This document shows positions 55,201-63,776 of a stretch of DNA of 64,000 bases, one piece after another. Made by a program: the position numbers and the translations under genes. The first letter of the stretch is position 1; the number at the start of each line of letters is the position of its first letter. The notes below the pieces were generated by a model, which ran no database searches, had not been told where the DNA came from, and was given only the letters and a program-made list of their open reading frames with translations. The DNA is taken from the NCBI RefSeq assembly GCF_902702915.1, contig NZ_LR738849.1, forward strand, positions 1,860,001-1,924,000, read 5' to 3'. This DNA comes from Desulfovibrio sp. 86 (GTDB lineage Bacteria; Desulfobacterota; Desulfovibrionia; Desulfovibrionales; Desulfovibrionaceae).

Positions 55201-55847
55201 CAGCCGGATATGGCGCCAGCACGCAGGAGACACCGTCCGCCGCTCATGAGGGTTCGGTTCATATGGCAGGTGATGACAGTCAGGTAGCTGCAGCTGCCGC
55301 CAGCGTGCAGCCGGACACTGCTGCGCTGCATGCGGATATTCTTGTGCCTGACGACATCGCGCAGCCAGACGTTGCCGTTGTCCAACACGTAGTGGAGACG
55401 GCACAGCCGCTTTTCGCCTTTTTAAATGCCCCTGGCGCTGGCGCGCACGTGGACACGTCCGCATATGAGGGGGACGCGCCCCTGCATAACGGCCACCTTG
55501 GCAGTGGAGAAAGCCAAAGCGGCAACGCCGGGGTTCAGGGCGAGATCGTTTTGACCCTTGGGGATGAGAGCCTTGACAGCCTGTTTGCTGGCACTGACCA
55601 GCAGTTGGCGGACAATGGCGAGCACGGCCTCTGGTACGTTGAATCGGGCTCAGACCTGCACGAAGTGGCCCTGACCGATATGAGCGAAATTATTGTTCAG
55701 GGCGGCCCCGGCGAACATGTTTCTGATGCTGGCGTAACTACTGAAGAATACGCACATTTGGAGCAAGAAGTCGTCAGCGCCCCCACTGTGATGGATCCCA
55801 ATCAGGAAACGACGGACAACGCCGCACGGGAAATGACCACATACTAG
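52221..55847 (+). CDS. Giant Gly/Ser/Asn repeat protein 2 (paralogue)
   Basis: 1208 residues from ATG 52221, which has GGGAGGCGACC just upstream; the frame extends back to 51996, but that is the promoter. Domain order matches gene 1: N-terminal module (RPGPGQTLTLHPAASDKITL), VCBS-like part with FEYNVELVGTS, shorter solenoid (about 446-693), TTGAGDDSVTING near 770, a His-rich array (about 922-1006) of QDVQHAAAGYDxST units longer than in gene 1, and the same C-terminus (LTLGDESLDSLFAGTDQQLA). Its end and flanks are nearly identical to gene 3, so the pair arose by recent duplication. Confidence 0.85.
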   Translation: MPLDQILRPGPGQTLTLHPAASDKITLGFPTEGVTLSRDDNALIFTFDDGAVIRLVDFYVDYRADFIPEFEVDGRLMSGTNFFTTFGPDLLPGAVPEHETRNAHVIQTDGDSSLMGGLDHLNGLDASAQEKATAADSGIQFDSALAAGHGPADHGSGSADPELPPAAEVAFVRAVLYSPGDPGDSVSTPVFFGRNGVAPLAVPPNDIDFGGSAPDARYAVTVFVPEGWSASWVDINVDSSTGRLKFSLTPDGAAELQRLGLTNKNLVDLVHVKVADRVSGGTFEYNVELVGTSTQNFDSIEYDRQSVEHNAENIGEFHQGQHNSGVYSIISSSRNDEIILNDNVAGGSSIYASGSVDRAHMADDTNTITLNAGVVNSTLGSSTQIISANGALQVAGTVAVEGNIGEDLGAENVIAMGKGSVYVHNPSGDGVSTTYYGKNDISGGAVDITSTSGSGLSASTEGANNIASSGDVTIASTNRSESSQVESNGIYSDGYGNNSIKADSGDVTVTAAAAGSTKVYSYGINAAFKCTNSINADSGDVTVTAAATGTSDVYSDGIFSGNFGSTSITTKSGDVTVTGNATATSDTHSKGTGVTTEAGASNIITTDSGSVTVAGKGSVIGAGMDCSGGGSTSTITTGSGAVTVSGAGTTVGYGMYITDGHNTITTNSGEVKVSGSGADSGHGMSAEFRGINTIESTAGSPLTVTITASADTAEKAVAMWARGEYVGGVNRIIGHSQANGTDRVTLTANDGQGIAMLADYGGKNIITTGAGDDSVTINGAVKSIFPLVGSDPANEIDLGGGKNTLTLNGAVEAGSLKVSSEAGTYTLELQAPDAESFVARYGDWITAIGADPLIADGLRGISFVGLNPADLPADFMTTFEGVLEAIYTRAGADAIVPPELIHLLPGHDSDSGFAVSFAETDAEHQTQDAQHAAAGHDISTQDVQHAAAQHAAVGYDASTQDVQHAAAGYDISTQDAQNATTGHDASTQDVQHAAAGYGASTQETPSAAHEGSVHMAGDDSQVAAAAASVQPDTAALHADILVPDDIAQPDVAVVQHVVETAQPLFAFLNAPGAGAHVDTSAYEGDAPLHNGHLGSGESQSGNAGVQGEIVLTLGDESLDSLFAGTDQQLADNGEHGLWYVESGSDLHEVALTDMSEIIVQGGPGEHVSDAGVTTEEYAHLEQEVVSAPTVMDPNQETTDNAAREMTTY

Positions 55848-55852
55848 AGCAT

Positions 55853-55916
55853 GTTAACGCTTGAAATGCTCGCGTATGGCAGGCAAAGACTGACTGCTTG
55901 CATTTCAAGCGTTAAC
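55853..55916 (+). terminator. Long hairpin after repeat-protein gene 2
   Basis: Same perfect 16-bp arms as 51662-51725. Confidence 0.6.
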
Positions 55917-56187
55917 GGCCCTGAAAGATGTCGGGTTGCGTCATTCACATAGAATGCCGTATTTATTTGTCTTTTTCTATGAGGGTTAGTGCGGCCGGGT
56001 GTGCGACGGAACGTGCACCCGGGTAATACTACGAAGATAGCAGGGACGAAAAACGTTACGCAAGGCACGATGTATCGCTTTTACTTCCACAAAGTATTAT
56101 ATCAATAAAAACGGATTCTTATCAGCAAGTCTGCGATAAAAAAATAGCCTTGCAAATCAATAAATATATAAAATAGCTTTTTATATA

Positions 56188-56216
56188 TTGACGCAAGCGC
56201 TAACAGGTCTTATTGC
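56188..56216 (+). promoter_or_regulatory. Putative promoter of repeat-protein gene 3
   Basis: TTGACG, 17 bases, TATTGC, identical to the gene 2 promoter. Confidence 0.55.
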
Positions 56217-56411
56217 TAGAGCGATGGGTTCTTCCCAGTACGCGAACAGCAGCTTCCATTTGTTCGCCTCGTCTTTTCAGGGCCGCACCTTTATCAGAGG
56301 GTATGCGGCCGAGGATATCTTCCCCAGAATCAGACAACTTCTCTGTATTCTCCTTTCCTATCCCCCCGCCTTAAGGCGCATCAACGACTCCAAAAATCGT
56401 GGGAGGCGACC

Positions 56412-59400
56412 ATGCCCCTTGATCAAATTTTACGCCCTGGCCCAGGTCAGACACTTACCCTGCACCCTGCTGCAAGTGATAAAATTACGCTTGGCTTTCC
56501 GACTGAGGGCGTTAGGTTGTCACGCGATGATAACGCACTGATTTTTACGTTTGACGACGGTGCGGTCATTCGGCTTGTCGATTTTTATGTCGATTATCGC
56601 GCGGATTTTATCCCCGAGTTTGAAGTTGATGGCAGGCTGATGTCCGGCACGAATTTTTTTACTACTTTCGGGCCAGATCTGATGCCGGGAGCAGTGCCTG
56701 AACATGAGACGCGTAATGCGCACGTGATTCAGACAGACGGCGACTCCAGCCTGATGGGTGGGTTGGACCACCTGAATGGTCTGAATGCCTCAGCGCAGGA
56801 AAAAGCAACTGCAGCGGATAGCGGCATACAGTTTGATTCCGCTCTGGCTGCTGGCCATGGGTCTGCTGGCCATGGGCCTGCTGACCATGGTTCGGGTTCG
56901 GCAGACCCCGAACTACCGCCGGCTGCTGAGGTAGCCTTTGTGCGCGCTGTGCTCTATTCCCCCGGCGATCCTGGCGATTCCGTATCCACTCCCGTGTTTT
57001 TTGGCGGCAATGGCGTGGCCCCTCTAGCCGTTCCCCCCAACGACATTGATTTTGGTGGTTCAGCGCCCGATGCCCGGTACGCTGTCACGGTTTCCGTGCC
57101 TGAGGGGTGGTCAGCCTCGTGGGTAGATATCAACGTTGACAGCTCCACTGGCCGGCTGAAATTTTCTCTCACCCCGGATGGCGCGGCTGAACTGCAGCGT
57201 CTTGGCCTGACAGATAAAAACCTGGTGGACCTGGTTCATGTAAAGGTTGCTGACCGGGTTTCAGGCGGCACTTTTGAATACAACGTGGAGCTTGTGGGCA
57301 CGAGCACCCAGAATTTTGATTCCATAGAGTATGACAGACAGAGCGTCGAACATAATGCTGAAAATATAGGTGAATTCCATCAGGGTCAGCATAACAGCGG
57401 GGTTTATTCCATCATATCTTCCTCGCGGAATGATGAAATCATCCTGAACGATAACGTGGCCGGCGGCAGTTCCATCTACGCCAGCGGTTCGGGTGACCGC
57501 GCGCATATGGCTGACGACACCAATACCATCACCCTGAACGCCGGTGTTGCGAACACCACATCGGGTTCCAGCACGCAGATCATTTCTGCCAACGGCGCGC
57601 TTCAGGTGGCAGGCAGTGTTGCTGTGCAGGGCGGTCGTGTTATACCGGACCTCGAAACCGAGAATGTCATTGCTATGGGCAAGGGCTCGGTCTACATCCA
57701 TAATTCCTCTGGTGATGGCGTAACCAGCTATAACGGCAAGAATGACATCAGCGGCGGCACCGTGGACATCACGGCAATAAGTGGTAACGGGTTGAACGCG
57801 TTTACGTATGGGGCCAACAACATCGCCACTAGCGGTGATGTGACTATTACCAGCACTAATCGTTCTGAATCTAGCGGAGTCAATAGCAGCGCCATCTTTT
57901 GCGGTAGCTACGGCAACAGCAGCATCAAGGCCGACAGTGGGGATGTGAAGCTTACCGCCGCTGCCGCTGGCTCTAACAACGTTTCTAGCTACGGCATCAA
58001 TGGCGATGCCAAATGCAGCAACAGCATCAATACCGACAGCGGGGATGTGACGGTTGCCGCCACTGCCGCTGGCACCAGCGATGTCTATAGCTATGGAATC
58101 TATAGCGGTTTCGAAGGCATAAACAGCATCACCACAAAGAGTGGCGATGTGACCGTAACCGGCAATGCGACCGCTACCAGCGATACCAACAGCCAAGGCA
58201 CCGGCATGGGTATCTTCGAAGTCGGTAACAACACTATCACCACTGACAGCGGCTCTGTGACCGTTACCGGCAAGGGCTCCGTGATTGGCGCGGGTATGTA
58301 TTGCAGGGGGAGCAGCGAAAGCACGAATGCTATTACCACCGGCAGCGGCGCCGTGACTGTGTCTGGCGAGAGTACAACCGTTGGCTATGGCATAATGGGT
58401 GAGCACAACACTATCACAACCGGCAGCGGCGCCGTGACTGTGTCGGGCGCGGGTACAACCGTTGGCTATGGCATAACAGGTATCCACAACACTATCACAA
58501 CCGACAGCGGCGAGGTGAAAGTGTCAGGTTCCGGTGCTGACAGCGGATGCGGCATGTATGCAAATTATGACGACGCAAACACGATAGAGTCCACCATCAA
58601 CTCGCCCCTCACCGTGACCATCACCGCATCGGCCAATACCGCTGAAAAAGCCATTGCCATGTGGGCCGTGTACGAGTACCGCCGCGGCGTAAACCGCATC
58701 ACGGGCCATTCCCAGGCGAATGGCACGGACAGCGTCACCCTGACTGCCAACGACGGGCAGGGCATAGCCATGCTGAGCGACAATGGCGGAAAGAATATTA
58801 TCACCACAGGCGCTGGCAATGACAGCGTGACCATCAACGGCGCTGTCAGAAGCCTCAATCCTTCGGCTGGCAGCGGCCCCGGCAATGAAATCTACCTGGG
58901 CAGCGGCAAGGATACCCTTACTCTCAACGGTGCGGTTGAGGCGGGCAGCCTGAAAGTGACTTCATGGGGGACCTATACCCTGGTACTTCAAGCGCCCGAC
59001 GCTGAAAGCTTTGTCGCCCGCTATGGGGATTGGATCACGGCCATTGGCGCTGATCCGCTCATTGCAGGCGGTCTGAGGGGCATCAGTTTTGTCGGTCTGA
59101 ATCCTGCCGACTTGCCTGCTGACTTTATGACAACCTTTGAAGGGGTTTTGGAAGCAATCCACAGTGCAGAGGGTGGTACCATTGTTCCTCCGGAACTTAT
59201 AAACCTTTTGCCAGGGCACGACTCCGGTTTTGCGGCTTCGTTTGCGGAAACAGACGCAGAACATCATACGCAGGACGCCCAGCATGACGCAGCGGGACAT
59301 GACGCCAGCACGCAGGATGCGCAGCATGCCGCAGTCGGGCATGCCGCAGCCGGATATGACGTCAGCACGCAGGATGCGCAGCATGCCGCAGTCGGGCATA

Positions 59401-60080
59401 CTGACAGCGCGACGCAGGACGCCCAGCATGCCGCAATCGGGCATGACGCCAGCACGCAGGAGACACCGCCCGCCGCTCATGATGGTTCGGTTCATATGGC
59501 AGGCGATGACAGTCAGGTAGCTGTAGCTGCCGCCAGCGCGCAACCGGACACTGCTGCGCTGCATGCGGATATTCTTGTGCCTGACGACATCGCGCAGCCA
59601 GGTTTGGTTGCGGGCGAACATGAGGTGGAACCGGCACAGCCGCTTTTTGCCTTTTTAAATGCCCCTGGCGTAGACGCGCACGTGGACACGTCCGCATATG
59701 AGGGGGACGCGCCCCTGCATAACGGCCACCTTGGCAGTGGAGAAAGCGGAGGAGGCAACGCCGGGGTTCAGGGTGAGATCGCTTTGACCCTTGGGGATGA
59801 GAGCCTTGATAGCCTGTTTGCTGGCACTGACCAGCACCTGGCGGAAAATGGCGAGCACGGCCTCTGGTATGTTGAATCGGGCTCAGACCTGCACGAAGTG
59901 GCCCTGACCGATATGAGCGAAATTATTGTTCAGGGCGGCTCCGGCGAACATGTTTCTGATGCTGTCGTAACTACTGAAGAATACGCACATTTGGAGCAGG
60001 AAGTCGTCAGCGCCCCCACTGTGATGGATTCCAATCAGGAGGCCACGGACAACGCCGTAAGGGAAATGACGACATACTAG
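56412..60080 (+). CDS. Giant Gly/Ser/Asn repeat protein 3 (paralogue)
   Basis: 1222 residues from ATG 56412. The first 400 residues are almost identical to gene 2, apart from a short added GSAGH repeat near residue 150. The solenoid region (about 443-715) has diverged more and contains an extra 27-residue coil made by an exact-period 81-bp duplication (58341/58422). TTGAGNDSVTING near 800 has Asn for the first Asp. The His-rich array (about 949-1020) differs in unit number and order from gene 2. The C-terminus is conserved. Role as for genes 1 and 2: probably exported to the cell surface; unproven. Confidence 0.85.
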   Translation: MPLDQILRPGPGQTLTLHPAASDKITLGFPTEGVRLSRDDNALIFTFDDGAVIRLVDFYVDYRADFIPEFEVDGRLMSGTNFFTTFGPDLMPGAVPEHETRNAHVIQTDGDSSLMGGLDHLNGLNASAQEKATAADSGIQFDSALAAGHGSAGHGPADHGSGSADPELPPAAEVAFVRAVLYSPGDPGDSVSTPVFFGGNGVAPLAVPPNDIDFGGSAPDARYAVTVSVPEGWSASWVDINVDSSTGRLKFSLTPDGAAELQRLGLTDKNLVDLVHVKVADRVSGGTFEYNVELVGTSTQNFDSIEYDRQSVEHNAENIGEFHQGQHNSGVYSIISSSRNDEIILNDNVAGGSSIYASGSGDRAHMADDTNTITLNAGVANTTSGSSTQIISANGALQVAGSVAVQGGRVIPDLETENVIAMGKGSVYIHNSSGDGVTSYNGKNDISGGTVDITAISGNGLNAFTYGANNIATSGDVTITSTNRSESSGVNSSAIFCGSYGNSSIKADSGDVKLTAAAAGSNNVSSYGINGDAKCSNSINTDSGDVTVAATAAGTSDVYSYGIYSGFEGINSITTKSGDVTVTGNATATSDTNSQGTGMGIFEVGNNTITTDSGSVTVTGKGSVIGAGMYCRGSSESTNAITTGSGAVTVSGESTTVGYGIMGEHNTITTGSGAVTVSGAGTTVGYGITGIHNTITTDSGEVKVSGSGADSGCGMYANYDDANTIESTINSPLTVTITASANTAEKAIAMWAVYEYRRGVNRITGHSQANGTDSVTLTANDGQGIAMLSDNGGKNIITTGAGNDSVTINGAVRSLNPSAGSGPGNEIYLGSGKDTLTLNGAVEAGSLKVTSWGTYTLVLQAPDAESFVARYGDWITAIGADPLIAGGLRGISFVGLNPADLPADFMTTFEGVLEAIHSAEGGTIVPPELINLLPGHDSGFAASFAETDAEHHTQDAQHDAAGHDASTQDAQHAAVGHAAAGYDVSTQDAQHAAVGHTDSATQDAQHAAIGHDASTQETPPAAHDGSVHMAGDDSQVAVAAASAQPDTAALHADILVPDDIAQPGLVAGEHEVEPAQPLFAFLNAPGVDAHVDTSAYEGDAPLHNGHLGSGESGGGNAGVQGEIALTLGDESLDSLFAGTDQHLAENGEHGLWYVESGSDLHEVALTDMSEIIVQGGSGEHVSDAVVTTEEYAHLEQEVVSAPTVMDSNQEATDNAVREMTTY

Positions 60081-60242
60081 AGCATGTTACCTTTGAGACT
60101 GTCTATTCCCAAAGTTTAAGGCACGCTGGCTACTGTGCTTGACCGCACAGATAAACTGCGCTGGCACCTTCGTAGCGGACAAAAAGGTTTTGAGAAGGCT
60201 GCCTGGCGTGGCTTCGAAAAAGTTCGCACCATGCAAAAGAAA

Positions 60243-60279
60243 GGCGGCTGGCTCCACTGGAGTCAGCCGCCTGTTTTAT
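60243..60279 (+). terminator. Terminator after repeat-protein gene 3
   Basis: GGCGGCTGGCTCC pairs with GGAGTCAGCCGCC (one mismatch) around ACT and is followed by TGTTTTAT. Just after it, ACGTATCC occurs three times within 30 bases (60292-60322). Confidence 0.8.
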
Positions 60280-60330
60280 CAGGGGCAAGGAACGTATCCA
60301 AAACGTATCCGGAACGTATCCGCAATAAAA

Positions 60331-60361
60331 AAGCGGCCAGCCCTTGTGAGGCTGGCCGCTT
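60331..60361 (-). terminator. Terminator of tRNA-Lys
   Basis: AAGCGGCCAGCC pairs perfectly with GGCTGGCCGCTT around seven bases; on the minus strand it ends in a run of T. Confidence 0.9.
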
Positions 60362-60370
60362 GATTTTTTA

Positions 60371-60446
60371 TGGTGGGTCGTGCGGGGTTCGAACCTGCGA
60401 CTCTCTGCTTAAAAGGCAGATACTCTACCTGCTGAGTTAACGACCC
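60371..60446 (-). tRNA. tRNA-Lys(TTT)
   Basis: 76 nt. Acceptor GGGTCGT pairs with ACGACCC, discriminator A, CCA encoded; D-loop AACTCAGCAGGTAGAG; anticodon stem TCTGC/GCAGA with loop CTTTTAA (anticodon TTT); T-arm with GGTTCGAACC. Confidence 0.97.
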
Positions 60447-60458
60447 ATTGAGACGCGC

Positions 60459-60487
60459 ACTATATATACTGGTGTTTTGGCTGTCAA
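60459..60487 (-). promoter_or_regulatory. Promoter of tRNA-Lys
   Basis: Minus strand TTGACA (perfect), 17-base spacer, TATAGT (5/6), about 12 bases before the tRNA 5' end. Confidence 0.8.
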
Positions 60488-60626
60488 GTGACAAAATGCG
60501 TATCTGACGCGCCGTGACGTTCCAGGCTGTAATCGCTGGCGTTCTCTTGTTATTTAAGTGGGTTACGCATGGCGCTGTGCCCTATTTCGGGCAGCCCCGT
60601 TGTCCATATGGCGCGGATTGCCCTTG

Positions 60627-62387
60627 CTAGCCCTTTTTTTCCTGTTTGGCCCAGGTGTCGCGCAGCGTCGCCGTGCGGTTGAAGACCGGGCGGGCATCCG
60701 TGCTGTCCTTATCCTTGCAGAAATACCCCAGACGCTCGAACTGAACCTTTTCGCCCACGGGCAGGTTCGCCAGGGCAGGCTCCAGCAATGCCTTGACAAC
60801 AGTGAGGGACTGCGGGTTGATATAATCCAGAAACGTCTGGCCTTCGGGGGTTGCATTGGGATTTTCAGCGGCAAAGAGCTGATCGTACAGGCGCACTTCC
60901 GCCGGAATGGCGTGCCGGGCCGACACCCAGTGGATGGTTCCCTTGACCTTGCGGCCATCCGGGCTTTGGCCGCCGCGACTTTCGGGGTCGTACACGCAGC
61001 GCAGTTCGATCACGTTGCCTGCCTCGTCCAGAATGGCCTCGCGGCAGGTGATGAAATAGGCATAGCGCAGACGTACCTCCGCGCCGGGGGCCAGGCGGTG
61101 GTATTTCTTGGGCGGCTCCATGCGGAAATCGTCCCGCTCGATGTACAGTTCGCGCGCAAAGGGAACCTTGCGGCTGCCGTAGCTCTCATCCTCGGGGTGG
61201 TAGGGCATGTCGAACTCTTCCACCTGTCCTTCGGGGTAGTTTTCAATGACCACCTTGACGGGATCAAGCACGGCCATGACGCGCGCCGCATGGGCGTTGA
61301 GGTGCTCACGCACGCAGAATTCCAGCATGGAGTATTCCACCGTGGAGTCGGCCCGCGCCATGCCAATGCGGGAGCAGAACTCGCGCAGGGCTTCGGCAGG
61401 CACGCCCCGGCGGCGCAGGCCGCAGAGCGTGGGCATGCGGGGGTCGTCCCAGCCGCGAACGTGTCCTTCCTTCACAAGCTGGATGAGCTTGCGCTTGGAA
61501 AGGACGGTGTAGGTGACATTGAGACGGGCGAATTCAATCTGCTGCGGGCGGTATGCGCCAAGCGTTTCCAGCACCCAGTCGTACAGTTCGCGGTTGTTGA
61601 TGAATTCCAGGGTGCAGAGCGAATGGGTGATGCCCTCGATGGAGTCCGACAGACAGTGCGTGTAGTCGTACATGGGGTAGATGCACCACGTGTCGCCCGT
61701 GCGGTGGTGCGCGGCATGGCGGATGCGGTACAGCGTGGGATCGCGCATGACAAGGTTGGGCGAAGCCATGTCAATCTTGGCGCGCAGCACGCGCTCGCCA
61801 TCGGCAAATTCGCCCGCGCGCATACGGCGGAACAGGTCGAGGTTTTCTTCCGCGCTGCGGTTGCGCCAGGGACTTTCGCGCCCCGGCTCGGTCAGCGTGC
61901 CCCGGTACTCACGGATTTCTTCCGCAGAAAGATCGTCCACATAGGCCTTGCCCATTGTGATGAGCTGTTCGGCGTATGCGTAGAGTTGCTCAAAATAATT
62001 GGAGGCGTAAAATTCCCTGTCCTGCCAGTCGCCGCCAAGCCAGCGCACGTCCTCGCGAATGGAATCGACGTATTCCTGCTCTTCTTTCGTGGGATTGGTG
62101 TCGTCAAAGCGCAGGTTGCACAATCCGTTGAACTCTTTGGCAACGCCGAAGTTCAGACAGATGGACTTGGCGTGCCCAAGGTGCAGATAGCCATTGGGCT
62201 CGGGAGGAAAGCGCGTATGAACCCTGCCGTTATAGCGGCCTGTGGCATTGTCTTCAATGATGCGGGCACGAATGAAGTCCACGCCGGGCTTGTTGGCGGT
62301 GTCCGCCGCCGCGTCCGTGGCATTGGTGCAGTGGGGGTCGGCGGTGGGGGTCATGTTTTTTGTCTCGGGGGCCATGATGCGCTCCAT
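60627..62387 (-). CDS. glnS: Glutaminyl-tRNA synthetase
   Basis: 586 residues. Class I signatures are [16 protein letters not shown] (HIGH) and [11 protein letters not shown] (KMSKS-like). [18 protein letters not shown] and [20 protein letters not shown] are GlnRS blocks, and a C-terminal beta-barrel anticodon-binding half follows. About 30 residues of Ala/Thr-rich sequence precede the core compared with E. coli. Two starts compete: ATG 62387 (AGGAAG) and ATG 62375 (GGAGCG). Its presence means tRNA-Gln is charged directly. Confidence 0.97.
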   Translation of the reverse strand: MERIMAPETKNMTPTADPHCTNATDAAADTANKPGVDFIRARIIEDNATGRYNGRVHTRFPPEPNGYLHLGHAKSICLNFGVAKEFNGLCNLRFDDTNPTKEEQEYVDSIREDVRWLGGDWQDREFYASNYFEQLYAYAEQLITMGKAYVDDLSAEEIREYRGTLTEPGRESPWRNRSAEENLDLFRRMRAGEFADGERVLRAKIDMASPNLVMRDPTLYRIRHAAHHRTGDTWCIYPMYDYTHCLSDSIEGITHSLCTLEFINNRELYDWVLETLGAYRPQQIEFARLNVTYTVLSKRKLIQLVKEGHVRGWDDPRMPTLCGLRRRGVPAEALREFCSRIGMARADSTVEYSMLEFCVREHLNAHAARVMAVLDPVKVVIENYPEGQVEEFDMPYHPEDESYGSRKVPFARELYIERDDFRMEPPKKYHRLAPGAEVRLRYAYFITCREAILDEAGNVIELRCVYDPESRGGQSPDGRKVKGTIHWVSARHAIPAEVRLYDQLFAAENPNATPEGQTFLDYINPQSLTVVKALLEPALANLPVGEKVQFERLGYFCKDKDSTDARPVFNRTATLRDTWAKQEKKG

Positions 62388-62414
62388 TACTTCCTGGCGA
62401 TAATGTAAACTGTA

Positions 62415-62443
62415 AAGCTACGCCAAGCCGGGGCAGGGGTCAA
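62415..62443 (-). promoter_or_regulatory. Putative promoter of glnS
   Basis: Minus strand TTGACC, 17-base spacer, TAGCTT. The same TAGCTT is found 17 bases after a perfect TTGACA before tRNA-Ser. Confidence 0.45.
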
Positions 62444-62449
62444 TCGTGC

Positions 62450-62960
62450 GTATGCGGGCAGCCGGGGCGTCCGGGGGGCGTCCGGGGCGGTCGTCACGAA
62501 GCGGCTTGGCTGTATTGCACAAATTTGGCTGTATTGCACAAATGTTGGTTTCTGTTGCAGCCGTCGTGGCGGTCGAGGTGGCGTGGCCCACTGCAGGGAT
62601 GCCGTTTTTTGTTGATGCAGGCAGCCGGGGCGTTACACGGCGGTTGCAGTTTGCCTTTCTGTGATGCTGGTTTGTGCTGGTGGCAGCCGGGGCGTTACAC
62701 GGCGGTTGCAGCTTGCTTCGCAGGGATGCTGTTTTCTGTTGATGCAGGCAGCCGGGGCTACACGAGGGCCGCAGCCTGCTTTGCAGGGATGGGCGTGGCC
62801 CACTGCAGGGATACTGATTTGTGCTGTTGGCAGCCGGGGCGTTGCACGGCGGCCGTAGGCAGGTTTGCGAGGATAGATTTTCTGTTGCTGACCGCCGTGA
62901 CTGTGGCAATCACGAAAGGCCGGCACCTGCTTCGCAAAGATGCCGTTTTCTGCTGTTGGG
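62450..62960. repeat. Imperfect tandem repeats, about 62-82 bp period
   Basis: GCAGCCGGGGCGTTACACGG and variants start at 62621, 62683, 62748 and 62830, with a partial one at 62455; each is followed by CTTGCTTCGCAGGGATGCTG-like sequence. GTGGCCCACTGCAGGGAT occurs twice (62584 and about 62793). The frames over it translate the repeat and show no protein family; I consider it non-coding. Confidence 0.75.
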
Positions 62961-63045
62961 TGCTGTGTTTCTGGCAACCTCGACAGTGCAGCATGACAAG
63001 GCGTTGCGACAGGCCGTGAGCAAAAGAACAAAAATCTCCGCACGC

Positions 63046-63074
63046 TTGACAGCCATGCCAACCTAAGCTAGCTT
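63046..63074 (+). promoter_or_regulatory. Promoter of tRNA-Ser
   Basis: TTGACA (perfect), 17-base spacer, TAGCTT (3/6), 36 bases before the tRNA. TTGACAGCCA is shared with the tRNA-Lys promoter. Confidence 0.6.
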
Positions 63075-63110
63075 GCACTTCTGCATTCGGGGCGCACTGC
63101 GCCCAAAAGC

Positions 63111-63205
63111 GGAGAGGTGTCCGAGTCGGCCGAAGGAGCTCGCCTGCTAAGCGAGTATACGGGCTTAAACCTGTATCGAGAGTTCAAATCTCTCCCTCTC
63201 CGCCA
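63111..63205 (+). tRNA. tRNA-Ser(GCT)
   Basis: 95 nt with the long variable arm of class II tRNAs. Acceptor GGAGAGG/CCTCTCC, discriminator G, CCA encoded; anticodon stem CTCGC/GCGAG with loop CTGCTAA (anticodon GCT); T-arm with GTTCAAATC. Confidence 0.97.
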
Positions 63206-63776
63206 CATAGCAAGTAAAACCGCCAAGTTATCTGATGATAACTTGGCGGTTTTTGCGTTCAAAAAAGGTATGTTTTTAGCGAGTACACGGCCGTATCCAT
63301 ACCGTTGTCCATACTTTGTATTAATGTTTTACGAAAAAAACAGCGCTTGCAGAAGGTATTCTTTGTGGGCGAGGCGGTGCGTTTGAAAAGGTATTTGGGT
63401 TGCAATGAGGTTGTTCATTATTTATTGCACGTTCACAAAAACGCGATGGGCCTTCAATCTAGCCTTGATTGGTCTTGGCCGAGTTGTTGTAGTAATTGGC
63501 TTAGCAATGATGACGGAGAAGTTAGCTGCCCTTAGCAATACTCCATTTTTAGGGGGTGAGGCACAATTGGCGGAATGGGGATAATGACGGCTATGCCGAA
63601 TCGGAATAGGCCGCAGCAACGCTAATAAAGAGAGGCTTCAACTCTTTTTTATTAATCATCAAATATTGTATAAACGTCCTTACTATATTATAAGAATTCA
63701 CAGATTGATTAGAAATTATACTCTTGGACAATTTTCAGAATTAATTTAGCACGATAACCGAAGTGAGCCTTCTATA
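63206..63776. other. Low-GC gene-free stretch after tRNA-Ser
   Basis: After the terminator, base composition falls clearly below the rest of the window. No frame shows a motif. This looks like the left part of an island inserted near the tRNA gene; a repeat of the tRNA 3' end was not seen inside the window. Confidence 0.55.
63218..63256 (+). terminator. Terminator of tRNA-Ser
   Basis: AACCGCCAAGTTATC pairs perfectly with GATAACTTGGCGGTT around TGAT, followed by TTT. Confidence 0.92.

Larger units (their letters stand above)
55848..56411. repeat. Duplicated 5' flank and leader, copy b (564 bp)
   Basis: Nearly identical to 51657-52220, with a handful of substitutions and two compensating one-base indels (one in an A run, one in a C run). 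Confidence 0.9.

Noticed and set aside
60135-60440. 101-codon plus frame across the terminators and tRNA-Lys
   Set aside because: It overlaps a tRNA and two terminators and has no motif.
62525-63019. 164-codon plus frame and 163-codon minus frame over the tandem repeats
   Set aside because: Both are equally long translations of the same repeats with Cys/Trp- or Asn/Pro-biased composition and no ribosome site.
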